Below are positions 32,113-42,283 of a DNA stretch of 64,000 nt, piece after piece; the stretch's first letter is position 1; each line of letters opens with the position of its first letter. Both the position numbers and the translations under genes were made by a program. The stretch covers positions 2,418,001 through 2,482,000 of the forward strand of contig CM074139.1 of NCBI GenBank assembly GCA_037178625.1, in the 5' to 3' direction. This stretch comes from Skeletonema tropicum (Eukaryota; Bacillariophyta; Thalassiosirophyceae; Thalassiosirales; Thalassiosiraceae). Below the pieces are notes generated by a model that had not been told where the DNA came from, did not search any database, and saw only the letters and a list, made by a program, of their open reading frames with translations.

Positions 32113-32321
32113 TCAGCGCCTACACCTGCCACTCCCACTAGTCCATGGACATGGACATCTTGAATGCTCCTAGGGTCAATCACCTTCATAGATTCAATAT
32201 GATCAATTGGAACGCTGATCCTGTTTCTAAAGGCCCGCAACTTGTCCGTGCCTTGAAAGTTGACGATGAGTTCTTCTGCTTCTGGGTAGGTGATGTCGTC
32301 AAATAACAATTTAGCCACCAT
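32109..32321 (-). pseudogene. 138-aa PH-like candidate gene, N-terminal half only
   Basis: Codes for MVAKLLFDDITYPEAEELIV through GLVGVAGVGAE and is then cut off by the fusion to the LCIB fragment. It has two-residue insertions (AE after YPE; VH in DVHVHG) compared with other copies. The conserved upstream segment is present at 32322-32560. Confidence 0.7.
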
Positions 32322-33088
32322 GTTGAGTCGTTGTGTTTGTGTGTATTTTTTAGTTGGACGATGTTTGGAAATCCGATGGACTAGTTGATGTCAGATCTGG
32401 AGATTAAGTTGCAAAAGAAGAGAGATGAGATTATCATATTCATTTGTTGAAATGTATGAACAACAGCGCATTACAATACAACTACAACTGATAGCTCTGT
32501 AACATGATGATAAAAACTTACTAGAACTTGAGTTTTCAGAGAGGGATTTGCGTGCTGCTGTTTTATGAGCCGAGCAATCTGCAACGCATACATTGGAACC
32601 TACTGGACCTGCACCTGCACCACACTACTTTACCTCAACTCAAATCCATTTTACCCATGTCTCGACATCTGTACCTGGACATACCGCGCCCTATTCCTCA
32701 GTGGAGACCTCACAATAGTACACAATCATCTCTACTTCAATTACCGGTGCTTGAAGTCTCCCCCCTTCTCTTTTGTGATTTTACCATGACGTTTTCCTTC
32801 ACCTTCATGAATCGGAAAGAATATGTATAGGAGAATCAGCCAGAGCCAGCCTCCCACACCTCATGGATTGTCCCCAGCCAATACAGCGATTGTCTTCTGC
32901 GTAAAAGTACATAGATAGACTACTATCCTAGTGACAGTAGATATAATCATTATTACATTAGAGTGTAAGCAGCATAGAATAGCACATTGGGGTATTGCTG
33001 ATTGACTCTTCTACCTTACAGGTACAGGTTGTCTTGTGATTCAAAAGAATATACATATGGATCTCTTTCTAGAGAGAGATGTATCTTA
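32322..33088. other. Spacer homologous in inverted orientation to 49490-50800
   Basis: No gene supported. 32322-32770 matches 50210-50804 and 32810-33035 matches 49490-49690, both as reverse complement. At the junction between these two parts the 49.7-50.2 kb copy carries an extra MITE, so this region supplies its empty site. Confidence 0.6.
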
Positions 33089-33414
33089 GGCGGCTTTGAT
33101 TCGATGTCCAGTATTATTGATCCCCCCTCCCTCATTTTGAGGGCCCAGTCCAAGACTTTGTAGAACAACAGCAATGTGCAGAACCACACGGTGCCATCTA
33201 GAAGATGATATTGTCTCAGCAACAAGACTTCTAATACCGGTATGACACCACTACGACACAGAAATATTTGGATGTGACTCAAGCTATTTTGGGTAGATTG
33301 GGTGCCCATTGGGTATCTGGCGTTCTGCATTTGGGGGCGTTCTAACCCCCCACCCCCCCTCACTTTTGGATTTGGTTGTCAATAAGTAATACTGGACATC
33401 GAATCAAAGCCGCC
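33089..33414. mobile_element. Tourist-like (PIF/Harbinger-type) MITE, 326 bp
   Basis: Terminal inverted repeats of about 28 bp begin GGCGGCTTTGATTCGATG and are flanked by a TTA duplication (33086-33088, 33415-33417). The paralogous site in the array unit (TGTGTCTTAGAATATG near 3530-3545) has a single TTA and no insert, which proves an insertion. No coding capacity. Confidence 0.85.
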
Positions 33415-33560
33415 TTAGAATCTGAGAAGCAGAAGTGCCCAAAGTGAAACAGTATGGGTGGAGTTCACGTTCGGAACTGCTCTGCAAAGGACTTGCGTGT
33501 TTGGTTTCACTTAGTTTACAACTAGCTTGAATGAAGGACAGGGATTGTATGAGCTAACAT

Positions 33561-33758
33561 CTAGATGTCGAGATAAGAAGCTTCCTCAAACATCTCCTGC
33601 AACACTTTTATCACCTTTTCCGATTCAACATCGTTCACCTCGAAGGAAAGTTCTCTGTTTCTCTCCTTTCGCAATCTCAATGCGATTGTAATTGCCTTTC
33701 CTTCTAGACCTTTTATCTCCTTGCCTCTACTCCGTTCCATGGATTTGCGAGTCCCAAC
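33561..33758 (-). pseudogene. 138-aa PH-like candidate gene, C-terminal half of a split copy
   Basis: Codes for VGTRKSMERSRGKEIKGLEG through EMFEEASYLDI, stop. The N-terminal half lies 3.1 kb away at 36863-37097. The two halves share the 7-bp TCCCAAC at the break, the likely target duplication of the intervening element. Its 3' flank (33430-33545) matches that of the copy at 48752-49144. Confidence 0.8.
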
Positions 33759-34380
33759 TAGGGGGGTGCACACCCCTGATATTCAAATTTCAAACCTCTT
33801 ATATTCCATCAAATATTGATCAAATACCTTTGTCTATACCCCCAATAGAAATCCCCAAAGTTTGGTGGTGTTATATCTTTGTCTTGTGTGGATATCAGCC
33901 TCCGTATAGGGGCACTTTTGGCCATCGTGGGATTGGATTTGGAGACGAGTCGAGTCAAATATGGCGCCAACTTGTTAGCGAAACGATAGGAATTAGTACA
34001 TATCGCCAAACACCATCCACTCTTTTAGGTCAACATGCCCACCATGGCGGACTTGACAGTATCGACCTCCTACACAGCAGTATACATAATTCCATCAACA
34101 ATAGATACCATCATATCATCCTATATGGTATGGCTGGCCATTTTGTGCTGTAATCAGCAGCTCCAACAAGTTTTTCTTCCGATCACATATCAAAAATAAG
34201 ACATTTTGAGCCGCTCGACTTCCGCCCAGACAGTGAATAATTGATATCACCACCTGTATCAAACAGTTAAGCACCGAATCAGTGGATATATTCCTTTAAA
34301 TAACCATTGAGATGAATTCGGGCCACTCTTTCGGTGGGTTTCGACAAAGGCGGCCGAGTTATATTGTGTCACCGGTGCCG

Positions 34381-34385
34381 ATCGT
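34381..34385. repeat. TRIM target duplication, left (ATCGT)
   Basis: Repeated at 35496-35500. Confidence 0.9.
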
Positions 34386-34620
34386 TGTCAGATGGAGTTT
34401 TCCTCAGCAGTCGGGTTATGGCGGCAATACCGCGGAATACCAAACGGGACCTGACTGAATGCGCCGAGCGCATATCAAAATAAAGCAAGACCAGACACAG
34501 ATGTGTCACAGAGCATAAGCTCACAATTTCCAGATTAATTTCCAGAAAGGAAAGAGTCAAATAGCCTAAAATAGAGAAACACAAAGTGAAAAGAATAACC
34601 ACGTTCACAGACTTCTAGCA
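34386..34620 (+). repeat. TRIM upstream LTR
   Basis: 235 bp, TG...CA ends. Confidence 0.95.
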
Positions 34621-34632
34621 TACTTCGAAGTA
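34621..34632. other. 12-bp palindrome directly after the TRIM 5' LTR
   Basis: TACTTCGAAGTA starts at the first base after the LTR, where a primer-binding site is expected. Confidence 0.5.
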
Positions 34633-34968
34633 AAACCTTGAGGTCGATTTACGTGAGTAGATAAGAGAAAGCAGAGAGCAAATAGAAAGAGATAGAATAG
34701 CGAAGAGACGCATAGAGAGGATAGAGGTCCAGATCCAGATAGAATGAAACAAGACTAAAAGTGCACAAGAGGCAAGAGATACTGAGAGTCAAAAGAAAAG
34801 AGTCGAGAGAGACGACGATAGAAAATAGTACAACAGTCGAGAGAGACAGACAGAGAGAACAAAGTCAAGAGAGACGAGAGCATAGAATACAAGAGTCAAG
34901 AGAGACGAGAACAAGCAGATAGAAGAAGAGTCAAGAGAGACAATAAGAAGAGAGAAAAGCATCAAGAT

Positions 34969-35253
34969 ATGAGTGAAACAAGAGAAGTAAAGATTGAGAA
35001 TTTGATGGAGGATAGGAATTCTTATGTGTTGGAACATGATCCAGAAGTACAGAAAGATTTGCTGGACTTCTGCAATGACACCATGTCAATTGAGCCGATG
35101 AATGATAGAGAAAGAGCATTAGAAGAGATTAGAGCAGCAGAAGCCTCATACGATCAGATTTTGGACGACGAGAGGCTAGCAATTGAGACAAGAAAGAGCA
35201 GCGAGGAAGATGAAGACGAGTATACGAATCAAGACAACCAGACTCCTGAGTAA
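34969..35253 (+). CDS. Short acidic ORF in TRIM interior (possible gag remnant)
   Basis: 94 aa, MSETREVKIENLMEDRNSYV through QDNQTPE; strongly charged and helical-looking (ERALEEIRAAEASYDQIL). It is preceded by an AG-rich leader with repeated GTCAAGAGAGACGAGA. It occupies the gag position; homology cannot be shown by eye. Confidence 0.4.
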   Translation: MSETREVKIENLMEDRNSYVLEHDPEVQKDLLDFCNDTMSIEPMNDRERALEEIRAAEASYDQILDDERLAIETRKSSEEDEDEYTNQDNQTPE

Positions 35254-35260
35254 GGGAGGG

Positions 35261-35495
35261 TGTCAGATGGAGTTTTCCTCAGCAGTCGGGTTATGGCGGC
35301 AATACCGCGGAATACCAAACGGGACCTGACTGAATGCGCCGAGCGCATATCAAAATAAAGCAAGACCAGACACAGATGTGTCACAGAGCATAAGCTCACA
35401 ATTTCCAGATTAATTTCCAGAAAGGAAAGAGTCAAATAGCCTAAAATAGAGAAACACAAAGTGTAAAGAATAACCACGTTCACAGACTTCTAGCA
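35261..35495 (+). repeat. TRIM downstream LTR
   Basis: 235 bp, preceded by the purine tract TAAGGGAGGG. Confidence 0.95.
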
Positions 35496-36591
35496 ATCGT
35501 CTCGTACATCGACAACTTAATTTTGGCATAATATTCTGCAATATCTAAAATAACTCAGCATTTGCAAACCCCAAAACACCACGATATTGTTTCAAATATA
35601 TTGTAGCAACGTTTGCGCACCATGGTATTGCTGTGGACTACTGATTCTTTCTAATATACTCATGTGTGGTGAAATTTGAGCCATCAAAATAGGTGATTTT
35701 TAGCGTTTTGGGCATATAGCGTCCACTTTACGACTCATTTAACCCCAACTGCTGCGCAACATCGATGATAGTAACCAATAGAAGGGTGTTGTATGGTTGA
35801 ATGGGGTTTGCAGCCATCGTATCATCCTACATTGGCATCGTATGGCTCCATGCGTTGAGTCGAGAATCATGTTCTGTGGTAGGCTTAGATTACATATATC
35901 ATATCATGTTCTGTTACATATAGCATATAAAGATGACCTGCTCTAGTCAGAGTATATTGGAAGGTGTTGTTTATATTTAAATGCTGTGAATGACCTCCAC
36001 TTTCATGAAACGAAAAAAGGCGCAGTGATTTTGTTGTATAATTATATGTCGTCCTAACTGTAGAGCGAGATGATTGAGCGGTTATCGTCGCTTGTATCGG
36101 ACACTGATCGACTGGAACATCCAATATGATCAATATCATCGATTGGTGCTGTTGTTTGGGTTATGATATGCCCTTAGCATGCATAATATGCCATGAGGAG
36201 CTTTCTGAACTGAGCTGATGTCTCAAAAATTTTGCATAATGTAATTGATTATCATGACCCCACTTCATTAGATCCACCAAACCAAGCTATCATCCGACAC
36301 TAATAAGCCATATAAAGTGTATATTGTAAGGTTGATTGATGTATGTTTATTGTTCATTCCAATACTGTGATTCTCCACCTAGATTTTGAGCCGGTTCGGC
36401 TCATCGTGCATGGCTGGTATGGCGCCGACGAGGACGTTGCTGCCAATTGAAGTGACCACCGAGGCATCAGAGCATCCTCCAAGGTCTATACTATCGACGG
36501 ATGTGAATATTCTTGGTATGAACCATGTCGGTTGTCTATTAATAGCATCGGGACGACGATGTATGCGTTGAAATCGGAGTTTTGTCAGAAA

Positions 36592-36782
36592 AATGGCATG
36601 GTTTGGCAGCTTAATCTCAACCGGGATAGCACTTGAGACCACGAAACTCGATAGGTGCATAGAGGGGGGTACGGTCTATGCACCTATCGAGTTTCAGCAC
36701 GTGAAAGCAAGTAATAACAGAGATTAAGCTGCCAAAGGGTAATAATTCTTACGCCAAACTGGCGATGGCCAAATTTGGCCAT
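36592..36782. repeat. Nested inverted-repeat (fold-back) cluster
   Basis: Perfect 19-bp arms AAACTCGATAGGTGCATAG at 36644-36662 and 36676-36694 enclose a 13-base loop. A second pair of 17-bp arms (TTTGGCAGCTTAATCTC at about 36602-36618; its complement at about 36719-36735) lies outside it. Next come CGCCA-AAC-TGGCG (36752-36764) and the 18-bp palindrome at 36765-36782 (ATGGCCAAATTTGGCCAT). Confidence 0.85.
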
Positions 36783-36862
36783 GGTCAAAAAGTTTGACAA
36801 AAAAAACTTGGCGCGCTCAACTCGTGATTAAAAAAATCATAGGCTGCGCACCCCCCTACTTA

Positions 36863-37097
36863 TCCCAACCTTGGACCTTCTGCCGTGACTACCAGCGCCT
36901 ACACCTGCCACTCCCACTAGTAGTCCATGGACATCTTGAATGATCCTAGGGTCAATCACCTTCACCTTCATAGATTCAATATGATCAATTGGAACGCTGA
37001 TCCTGTTTCTAAGGACCCGCAACTTGTCCGTGCCTTGAAACTTGACGATGAGTTCTTCTGGGTAGGTGATGTCGTCAAATAACAATTTAGCCACCAT
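36863..37097 (-). pseudogene. 138-aa PH-like candidate gene, N-terminal half of the split copy
   Basis: MVAKLLFDDITYPEELIV through GAGSHGRRSKVG, then the TIR element. It has small in-frame duplications against other copies (MKVKVID, GLLVGV). Together with 33561-33758 it gives a complete gene once the insertion is discounted. Its conserved upstream segment runs from 37098 to about 37360. Confidence 0.8.
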
Positions 37098-37402
37098 GTT
37101 GAGTCGTTGTGTGTGTTTTTGAGAAGGACAAGATTGGGAAATCCGATAGACTAGTTGATGTCAGATCTGGAGATTGAGTTGCAAAAGAAGAGAGATGAGA
37201 TTATGGTATCAGTATCATCTGTTCGACATGAAACAACTGCACATTTCCATAACTAGGTAGAAGTATATAGATAGCTCTGTAATACTTCTATCAAGTTAAC
37301 AACTTACTAGAGCTTGATTGAGTTTGAGTTTGCAAAGAGGGATTTGCGTGCTGCTGTTTAATGAGCCCAGAATCTGCAAACAATGAACCACTTTTCGATA
37401 AT

Positions 37403-37603
37403 GACCTCAGGTAGAGAGTAGAGACTTTTTCAATTCTCAATTCTTTCTCAACTCTCGACTCGTAATATCTGGGACAGACATTGCCTGGCAGTCCTCGCAA
37501 TAATGACCTCCAGGTAAGTAGTAGAGTAGAGACTTTTTCAATTCTTTCTCGACTCTCGACTCTGTATCGTATTGTACCTGGGACAGACATTGCCTGGCAG
37601 TCC
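37403..37603. repeat. Imperfect direct duplication of ~95-110 bp in the upstream region
   Basis: The block AATGACCTC...AGTAGAGACTTTTTCAATTC...GGGACAGACATTGCC..GCAGTCCTC occurs twice (from ~37399 and ~37501). Other copies of this upstream region (for example near 4483) have it once. Confidence 0.75.
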
Positions 37604-38369
37604 TCTATGAATTCCTACGGACTCACGTAAGTAAGATGGCCCTTCAATCCCAGATCATCGACAGTTCTGTCTTCGCAAACAAAGTCATTGTCGGTTCGCA
37701 AGAATCTGAGAGAGGTTATCCCCTTAAAATTCTTTCTATGTACCTACGCTAGGAGCTGTTTCATTCCAGACTATGTGACGGTAAATTCAATTCGTAAATG
37801 CCGCTTCTAGTAGTGGAAAGCCGCTTCTGCTGAGGGAGTGCCGCTTATGTGCCGGAGATATTATGACGGGTGGAATTATGGTGGGACTAAGTTGAGGCAC
37901 GGGAACCGACACCAAACACAACGTCTTGATATACCAATTTGATAAGTATGGTGTTCCTAATATGTACTGTAAGCAGTGTCGACGTAGCATGTGGCTTGCT
38001 AAGTAAACTTCTAGAGCTAAATACGCACGGTGCAGATGGGGTCAGCGTGGTGCTATTGATGCGGCGACGTGGTGTCATGGTACCAGAGCGCAAATGTTTT
38101 TGTTTTTCCAACCAGAACTTAACAAGCCAAATGGATGCCGCGCCGGCAGGCCTCCCGCAACCCGAAGGCAAAAAGCATACCATCTATCAGCCTCATTCTA
38201 TGCGCTTGATCACCGCCCACATAACAGTGCAAGCAATGTATTCACAACGCACTCTACTTTATTGGCCAAGTGTTTGAGTCCATCCAGCGCGCAGCACTTC
38301 ATCCCATAAGTACATATATAATCGAACACTCTCGTGCAAATACTGCTATTTGTATATCTCGCCTGTATT
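37604..38369. other. Spacer without supported gene
   Basis: Only short, composition-biased ORFs. 38145-38225 is the second copy of the dispersed segment at 22425-22515. Confidence 0.4.
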
Positions 38370-38379
38370 CAGGCTTATT

Positions 38380-38560
38380 GACATTCACATCAATATATCC
38401 CGGGCTCTATAACGAGCTGTGGTAGGAGAGACAACCCTCTCCCGTGGTTCCGACTGCGACGCTGTTTGGTTCTGCCCTCGGCGGATGAAGACTCCAATTG
38501 TTAATTCAATCATGTCTAGGTAGCGATAATGCAACATTTACCTAATTTCCGAAGTGATAC
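38380..38560. repeat. ~180-bp dispersed block, inverted copy at 49280-49475
   Basis: CCCGGGCTCTATAACGAGCT, GGAGAGACAACCCTCTCCCG, GACGCTGTTTGGTTCTGCCC and TAGGTAGCGATAATGC recur as reverse complement at 49280-49475. No ORF is shared, so it is a solo repeat, a solo LTR or a structured RNA gene. Confidence 0.65.
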
Positions 38561-38610
38561 GATAAAATCGAAGATGGTGAAGCAAAACTCTATCTTCTGT
38601 GGTGATGTGA

Positions 38611-38644
38611 TGACGTCATTATGACATTTACAACACTTCTTCAT
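38611..38644 (+). repeat. 34-bp CRE-containing motif
   Basis: Third genomic context of this motif (see 2278-2311); here it abuts the left end of the next TIR element. Confidence 0.6.
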
Positions 38645-38648
38645 CTCC

Positions 38649-40986
38649 AGTGGCGGGAATGATTATGGCGGGGGAACGGTTGTGGTTCGGCTCGAGCCAA
38701 ACCACAACAAATCGTCAAACCACTACACACCAAGTCGCTGCTTCCGTGTCCTCCTATGCCATAGAAATATTCGCCAATAGCAATTAATTTACACTCTAGT
38801 GTAATCCTGTTATTGCTGCGTTCATGCTGGTACCCTGTTTGCCGCGAAGACGACAAATTTCCAATGGAATTCGGCGAGCGGCGTCCACCCCTTCGCGACT
38901 GACGACTGCGACTACAACGACGAAAGTAGCAGCAGAAGGAGTATATTGCAGCCGCTTCGATCAATTTGGGGCTGGGGAGTAAGTAGTAGAAGAGCTCTAC
39001 AACAAATAGACTGAGTACTGAGTGTGCGAAGAATTGAATGTTTCCACGGTTCACTCGACGATGCTCAATGTCAATGTGGCGTAGATCTACTTGTGAGTTT
39101 GTTGGGCTTTCTCTGTCTGAGAAACAGTGACGGAAGAGAATAAATCGGCCAACTCATCGGTAATATTTGATGTACATTGGTAGTAGAATGAGTAGAATTA
39201 TTCATCGACACTTGCGTATCAAATTTAGGCGCTAAAACGTGACAACCAATGACAGGCGAGGTAGACTGGGCCACAAAGAAGAATCTTGACTATAACTTCT
39301 TTTATCATCCATTCTTCTGTCTTCTTTGGTATCCTTCTCCGGAGTGATCAAAGTCGAACCATTCCATAATTACCATACTAGAAAGCTCTCAGCAACTCTT
39401 GTGCCCCTTAGATCTAGTTTATTTTACTTATACTTATAAAGCTGTATTCGGCTGCTTTTGTAGCATTGTGCTCGTTCGTTGTGCGCGAAGCGTAGTCGAG
39501 CACAGTAAGTGTCTCATCCACGAAGAAGTCACAGAGGAAGCGCAAAATGAGGCAGGATCAATGAGATCAAATCCAACTTTAGGAGGAAGTCTGAACGTGG
39601 TATCACCATGGTAGGGCATTCAATAAAATCGCTCCATCTCCTCAACATCTTCGCCGTGGAGTAGGCCCGGCTGCACGTCTCCAGCGTAGGCACGACTGCA
39701 CATCTCTGTGAACAGATCACTTGACAAGACGTCGTCATTCATTGATCTCGATGACAACATACAATGCCGTGCTGAGCGACTATGAGCAACTGAAGTTTAT
39801 TTTGTTATAAGAACCTCGTCGGATACAGCTGTCAACTCTCATGTTGGCATTGGCGGAATTGCAGATACAAGAGGAATCGATTGACCATCTCAATCTCAAT
39901 CACTGATGGCAGCGATTAACAAAGTGGTAATACCAGTCGACCAACTCCTTGCGATCGCCGGAGTGTTCAATGTGGGATCGGAAGGATTTAGATTCCCGCC
40001 CTCATGCCATGAGAAGGTGGTGAGCTGCTCTCTATCAGTCTCGCTCTCTCTCTCTCTCTCTATGACGACGAGGATTTCAGCCACGGCCACCGCGTCTGTG
40101 GATATCATCTTAACTATCGGCTGCAATGCTATTATTCAATGGTGGAATGATTGTGATAGTAATTGCCTCGATGCTTGCCATCCTCGTGTACCTACAATGT
40201 GCTCGCCTTGGTATGTAGAGCCCTCTATCTAACTTCGATCTTGCTCATTACATTGAATCGAAAGAGCGCAAAGGCCGTATGCGATCAAAAGAGAAGTAAT
40301 GGATTTTAGTTTGTTGCATGTTTGGCTTGTTCTTTCGCCTCATGTTGAATGCTCAGATATTAGATCCGGCGTTCCACTCAGAACAATTCAGCCCAGTCAT
40401 TGCAGCAGTAGAGTCTTTCCACTCAACTGGTTGCAGTTCTCTCCACAGCACAGTCGCAAAGAGCACTCCACCCCCAAATTAGAATAGTAAGCCAACCTTC
40501 ATTAACAAAGATTCGTCAATGTTCTCTACCCTCTGCACCAAGGCATTGTGGGTCCTCTTCTAATTCTGAGATGGATACATCCCCAATCCCAAAATAATAA
40601 TAATTACCACCACACCCACATGCTCGGCCAAGTATTGTCCTGTATGAGTATATTCGGCAATAATTTGCACCCCCCGCATCAATAGTCAGTTCATAGTAAC
40701 GTGTCGATGATTATCGAGGAAGAGGAAGAGGAGCAGAAGACGAATGACCATCTAGAAGCGATAGCACGATATTCTGCCTTCGGCCGTGCCGCAGCCGTTT
40801 GCTGCCAATTGCGGGCGAATCGAATGCAACAAAATCGCCGACCGCACCCCGAATGTATCACGAGGTATTATAGAAGGGAGAGAGGTGGTGAGGACACGTG
40901 AATATTATTGTTAATGGTGTCTACTACGGCCGAAACCGTCATGGTTTGGATGATTACTGGTTTGGCTGAAAAAGTTGGGTTGTGGC
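38649..40986. mobile_element. Possible 2.3-kb TIR transposon remnant
   Basis: The left end CAGTGGCGGGAATGATTATGG faces the right end complement CTAGTGGCGGGATTGGTTGTGG at 40950-40986; ATCTC flanks both sides, with one or two bases of slack. CAGTGGCGG is common at hAT ends. No transposase was found in 38.65-40.98 kb and I support no gene there. It contains a CT microsatellite (40039-40062). Confidence 0.4.
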
Positions 40987-41081
40987 CCAGCCACAACCAA
41001 TCCCGCCACTAGATCTCTCTGGCTGCCACAAAACCTACAAAATACAAAACCTACAAAACCTACGAAACCTACAAAGCGACG

Positions 41082-42000
41082 ATGTCGGCATCGGCATCCA
41101 GCACCATCCTAGCCTGCGCAGGCGGAATAGCCGGTGCCATTGAGGCAGTTCTCATCCAGCCGCTTGAGCTTATCAAGGTTCGATTTCAACTCAATCATGG
41201 CCACAATGGCTCTATCGTTTCCTGTGCCAAAGAAATCCTCACCGAGACAAGTGCTGGGACGACGACGACGAATAATATACAAGTATCACGTCTCTTTCGT
41301 GGTCTTTTGCCAGAATTATGTGGCATGTTCCCTACGCGGAGCGTGATGTACTCTTCGAATGAATTGGCCAAGCGAGTGTTGTTGGGGAATGATACTGGAA
41401 CAGAAGAAAATTTGAAGAAGGAAGAAAGTACATCCATCATTGCACTCGCTGGAGCGTTCTCTGGTGTAGCTGAGGCCGCGGTTGTTACCCCATTTCAAGT
41501 AGTCAAAGTGAGATTGCAGGCAAAAGAGCATTTAGGGTAAATACACAAATTCATTGGATTGTGTCCAAAAGTTGTGGAGAGAAGAGGGCATCATGGCATT
41601 TTCAAATGGACTTTCAGCGACAATTGGTCGAAATAGCGTGTTCAATTGTGTTTATTTCACAGTCATGTACCAGATTAAGCAACAAGTACCGCCGCCGCAA
41701 GATTCGAAAGTAAAAGCTACAATGTATTCATTGGTTTCAGGTTTTATAGGTGGAGTAATGGCAACCATGTGCAATGCTCCGTTTGACGTTGTCAAGAGTC
41801 GAATACAGGCGCAATGTCCGAATAGTCACAGTATGGAATACACATCTACGATGCAGGCATTGGTGAGGATAGGTCGGACTGAAGGAGTGACGGCATTATA
41901 TAAAGGGTTTACACCAAAGGCTTTGAGGATGGGTATTGGTGGAGCTGTGGCTGTGACTGCCTTTGAGGCAGTATGTGAGATTGCTCATTCGTTGGAATGA
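41082..42000 (+). CDS. Mitochondrial carrier (SLC25 family, 2-oxodicarboxylate carrier-like), one frameshift
   Basis: Three ~100-residue repeats each carry the carrier signature: PLELIKVRFQ (near residue 27), PFQVVKVRLQ (near 140) and PFDVVKSRIQ (near 235), with six predicted membrane helices and LYKGFTPKALRMGIGGAV at the end, which resembles the ODC/SLC25A21 branch. The gene would import or exchange small carboxylates across the inner mitochondrial membrane; exact substrate is inference. The frame breaks once, after AKEHLG at 41538, where a single extra T makes a stop; discounting it gives KYTNSLDCVQKLW and 305 residues, the normal length. Either a recent mutation or a base-call error. Confidence 0.88.
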
Positions 42001-42239
42001 GTGACTACTTTTAATATCAAGAGAGTGACACTCCAATGCATCTTAATTCAGTTTGTGAATCAACTACTGTACTGTAATAATAATAATGTATAATGATGTA
42101 TAGTATTAACTCGAGCTACCTGAAGAAAGAACAACAAATATGTCCCTTCTTTTTCCAAACAAATATACGCAACACAAACTATATCGTAGAAAAGAAACAC
42201 CTTCACAAACCCCAACAATCTCAACATACACCTATATAG

Positions 42240-42263
42240 TCTCTCTCTCTCTCTCTCTCTCTC
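42240..42263. repeat. (CT)n microsatellite
   Basis: About 12 CT dinucleotides just downstream of the coiled-coil gene's stop codon. Confidence 0.95.
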
Positions 42264-42283
42264 ACTTCTCTCTCTCTTCATTT

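Larger units (their letters stand above)
34386..35495 (+). mobile_element. TRIM: 1110-bp non-autonomous LTR retrotransposon
   Basis: Two 235-bp direct repeats (34386-34620, 35261-35495), TGTCAGATGG...CTTCTAGCA, differ at one base in the last 40 bp. A 5-bp duplication ATCGT flanks the element. The 640-bp interior has no reverse transcriptase or integrase. A purine tract (TAAGGGAGGG) abuts the downstream LTR, so the element reads on the plus strand. It is nested inside the 33759-36862 TIR element. Confidence 0.95.
33759..36862. mobile_element. 3.1-kb TIR element splitting a 138-aa gene (about 2 kb without its nested TRIM)
   Basis: The left end TAGGGGGGTGCACA mirrors the right end TGCGCACCCCCCTA (36845-36858), followed by four bases and the duplicated TCCCAAC (33752-33758 and 36863-36869). 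I found no transposase motif in 33759-34380 or 35501-36862; the open frames there are short and not family-like. Its right third contains a striking set of inverted repeats (36592-36782). The superfamily is unresolved; a 7-9-bp duplication would suit hAT or Mutator-like elements. Confidence 0.7.

Noticed and set aside
33692..34153. 153-aa plus-strand ORF
   Set aside because: It starts in the antisense of the 138-aa gene half and runs through the TIR element; a chance frame.
38641..39054. 137-aa minus-strand ORF at the left end of the 38.6-kb element
   Set aside because: It begins within the TIR and has mixed composition; no transposase motif.
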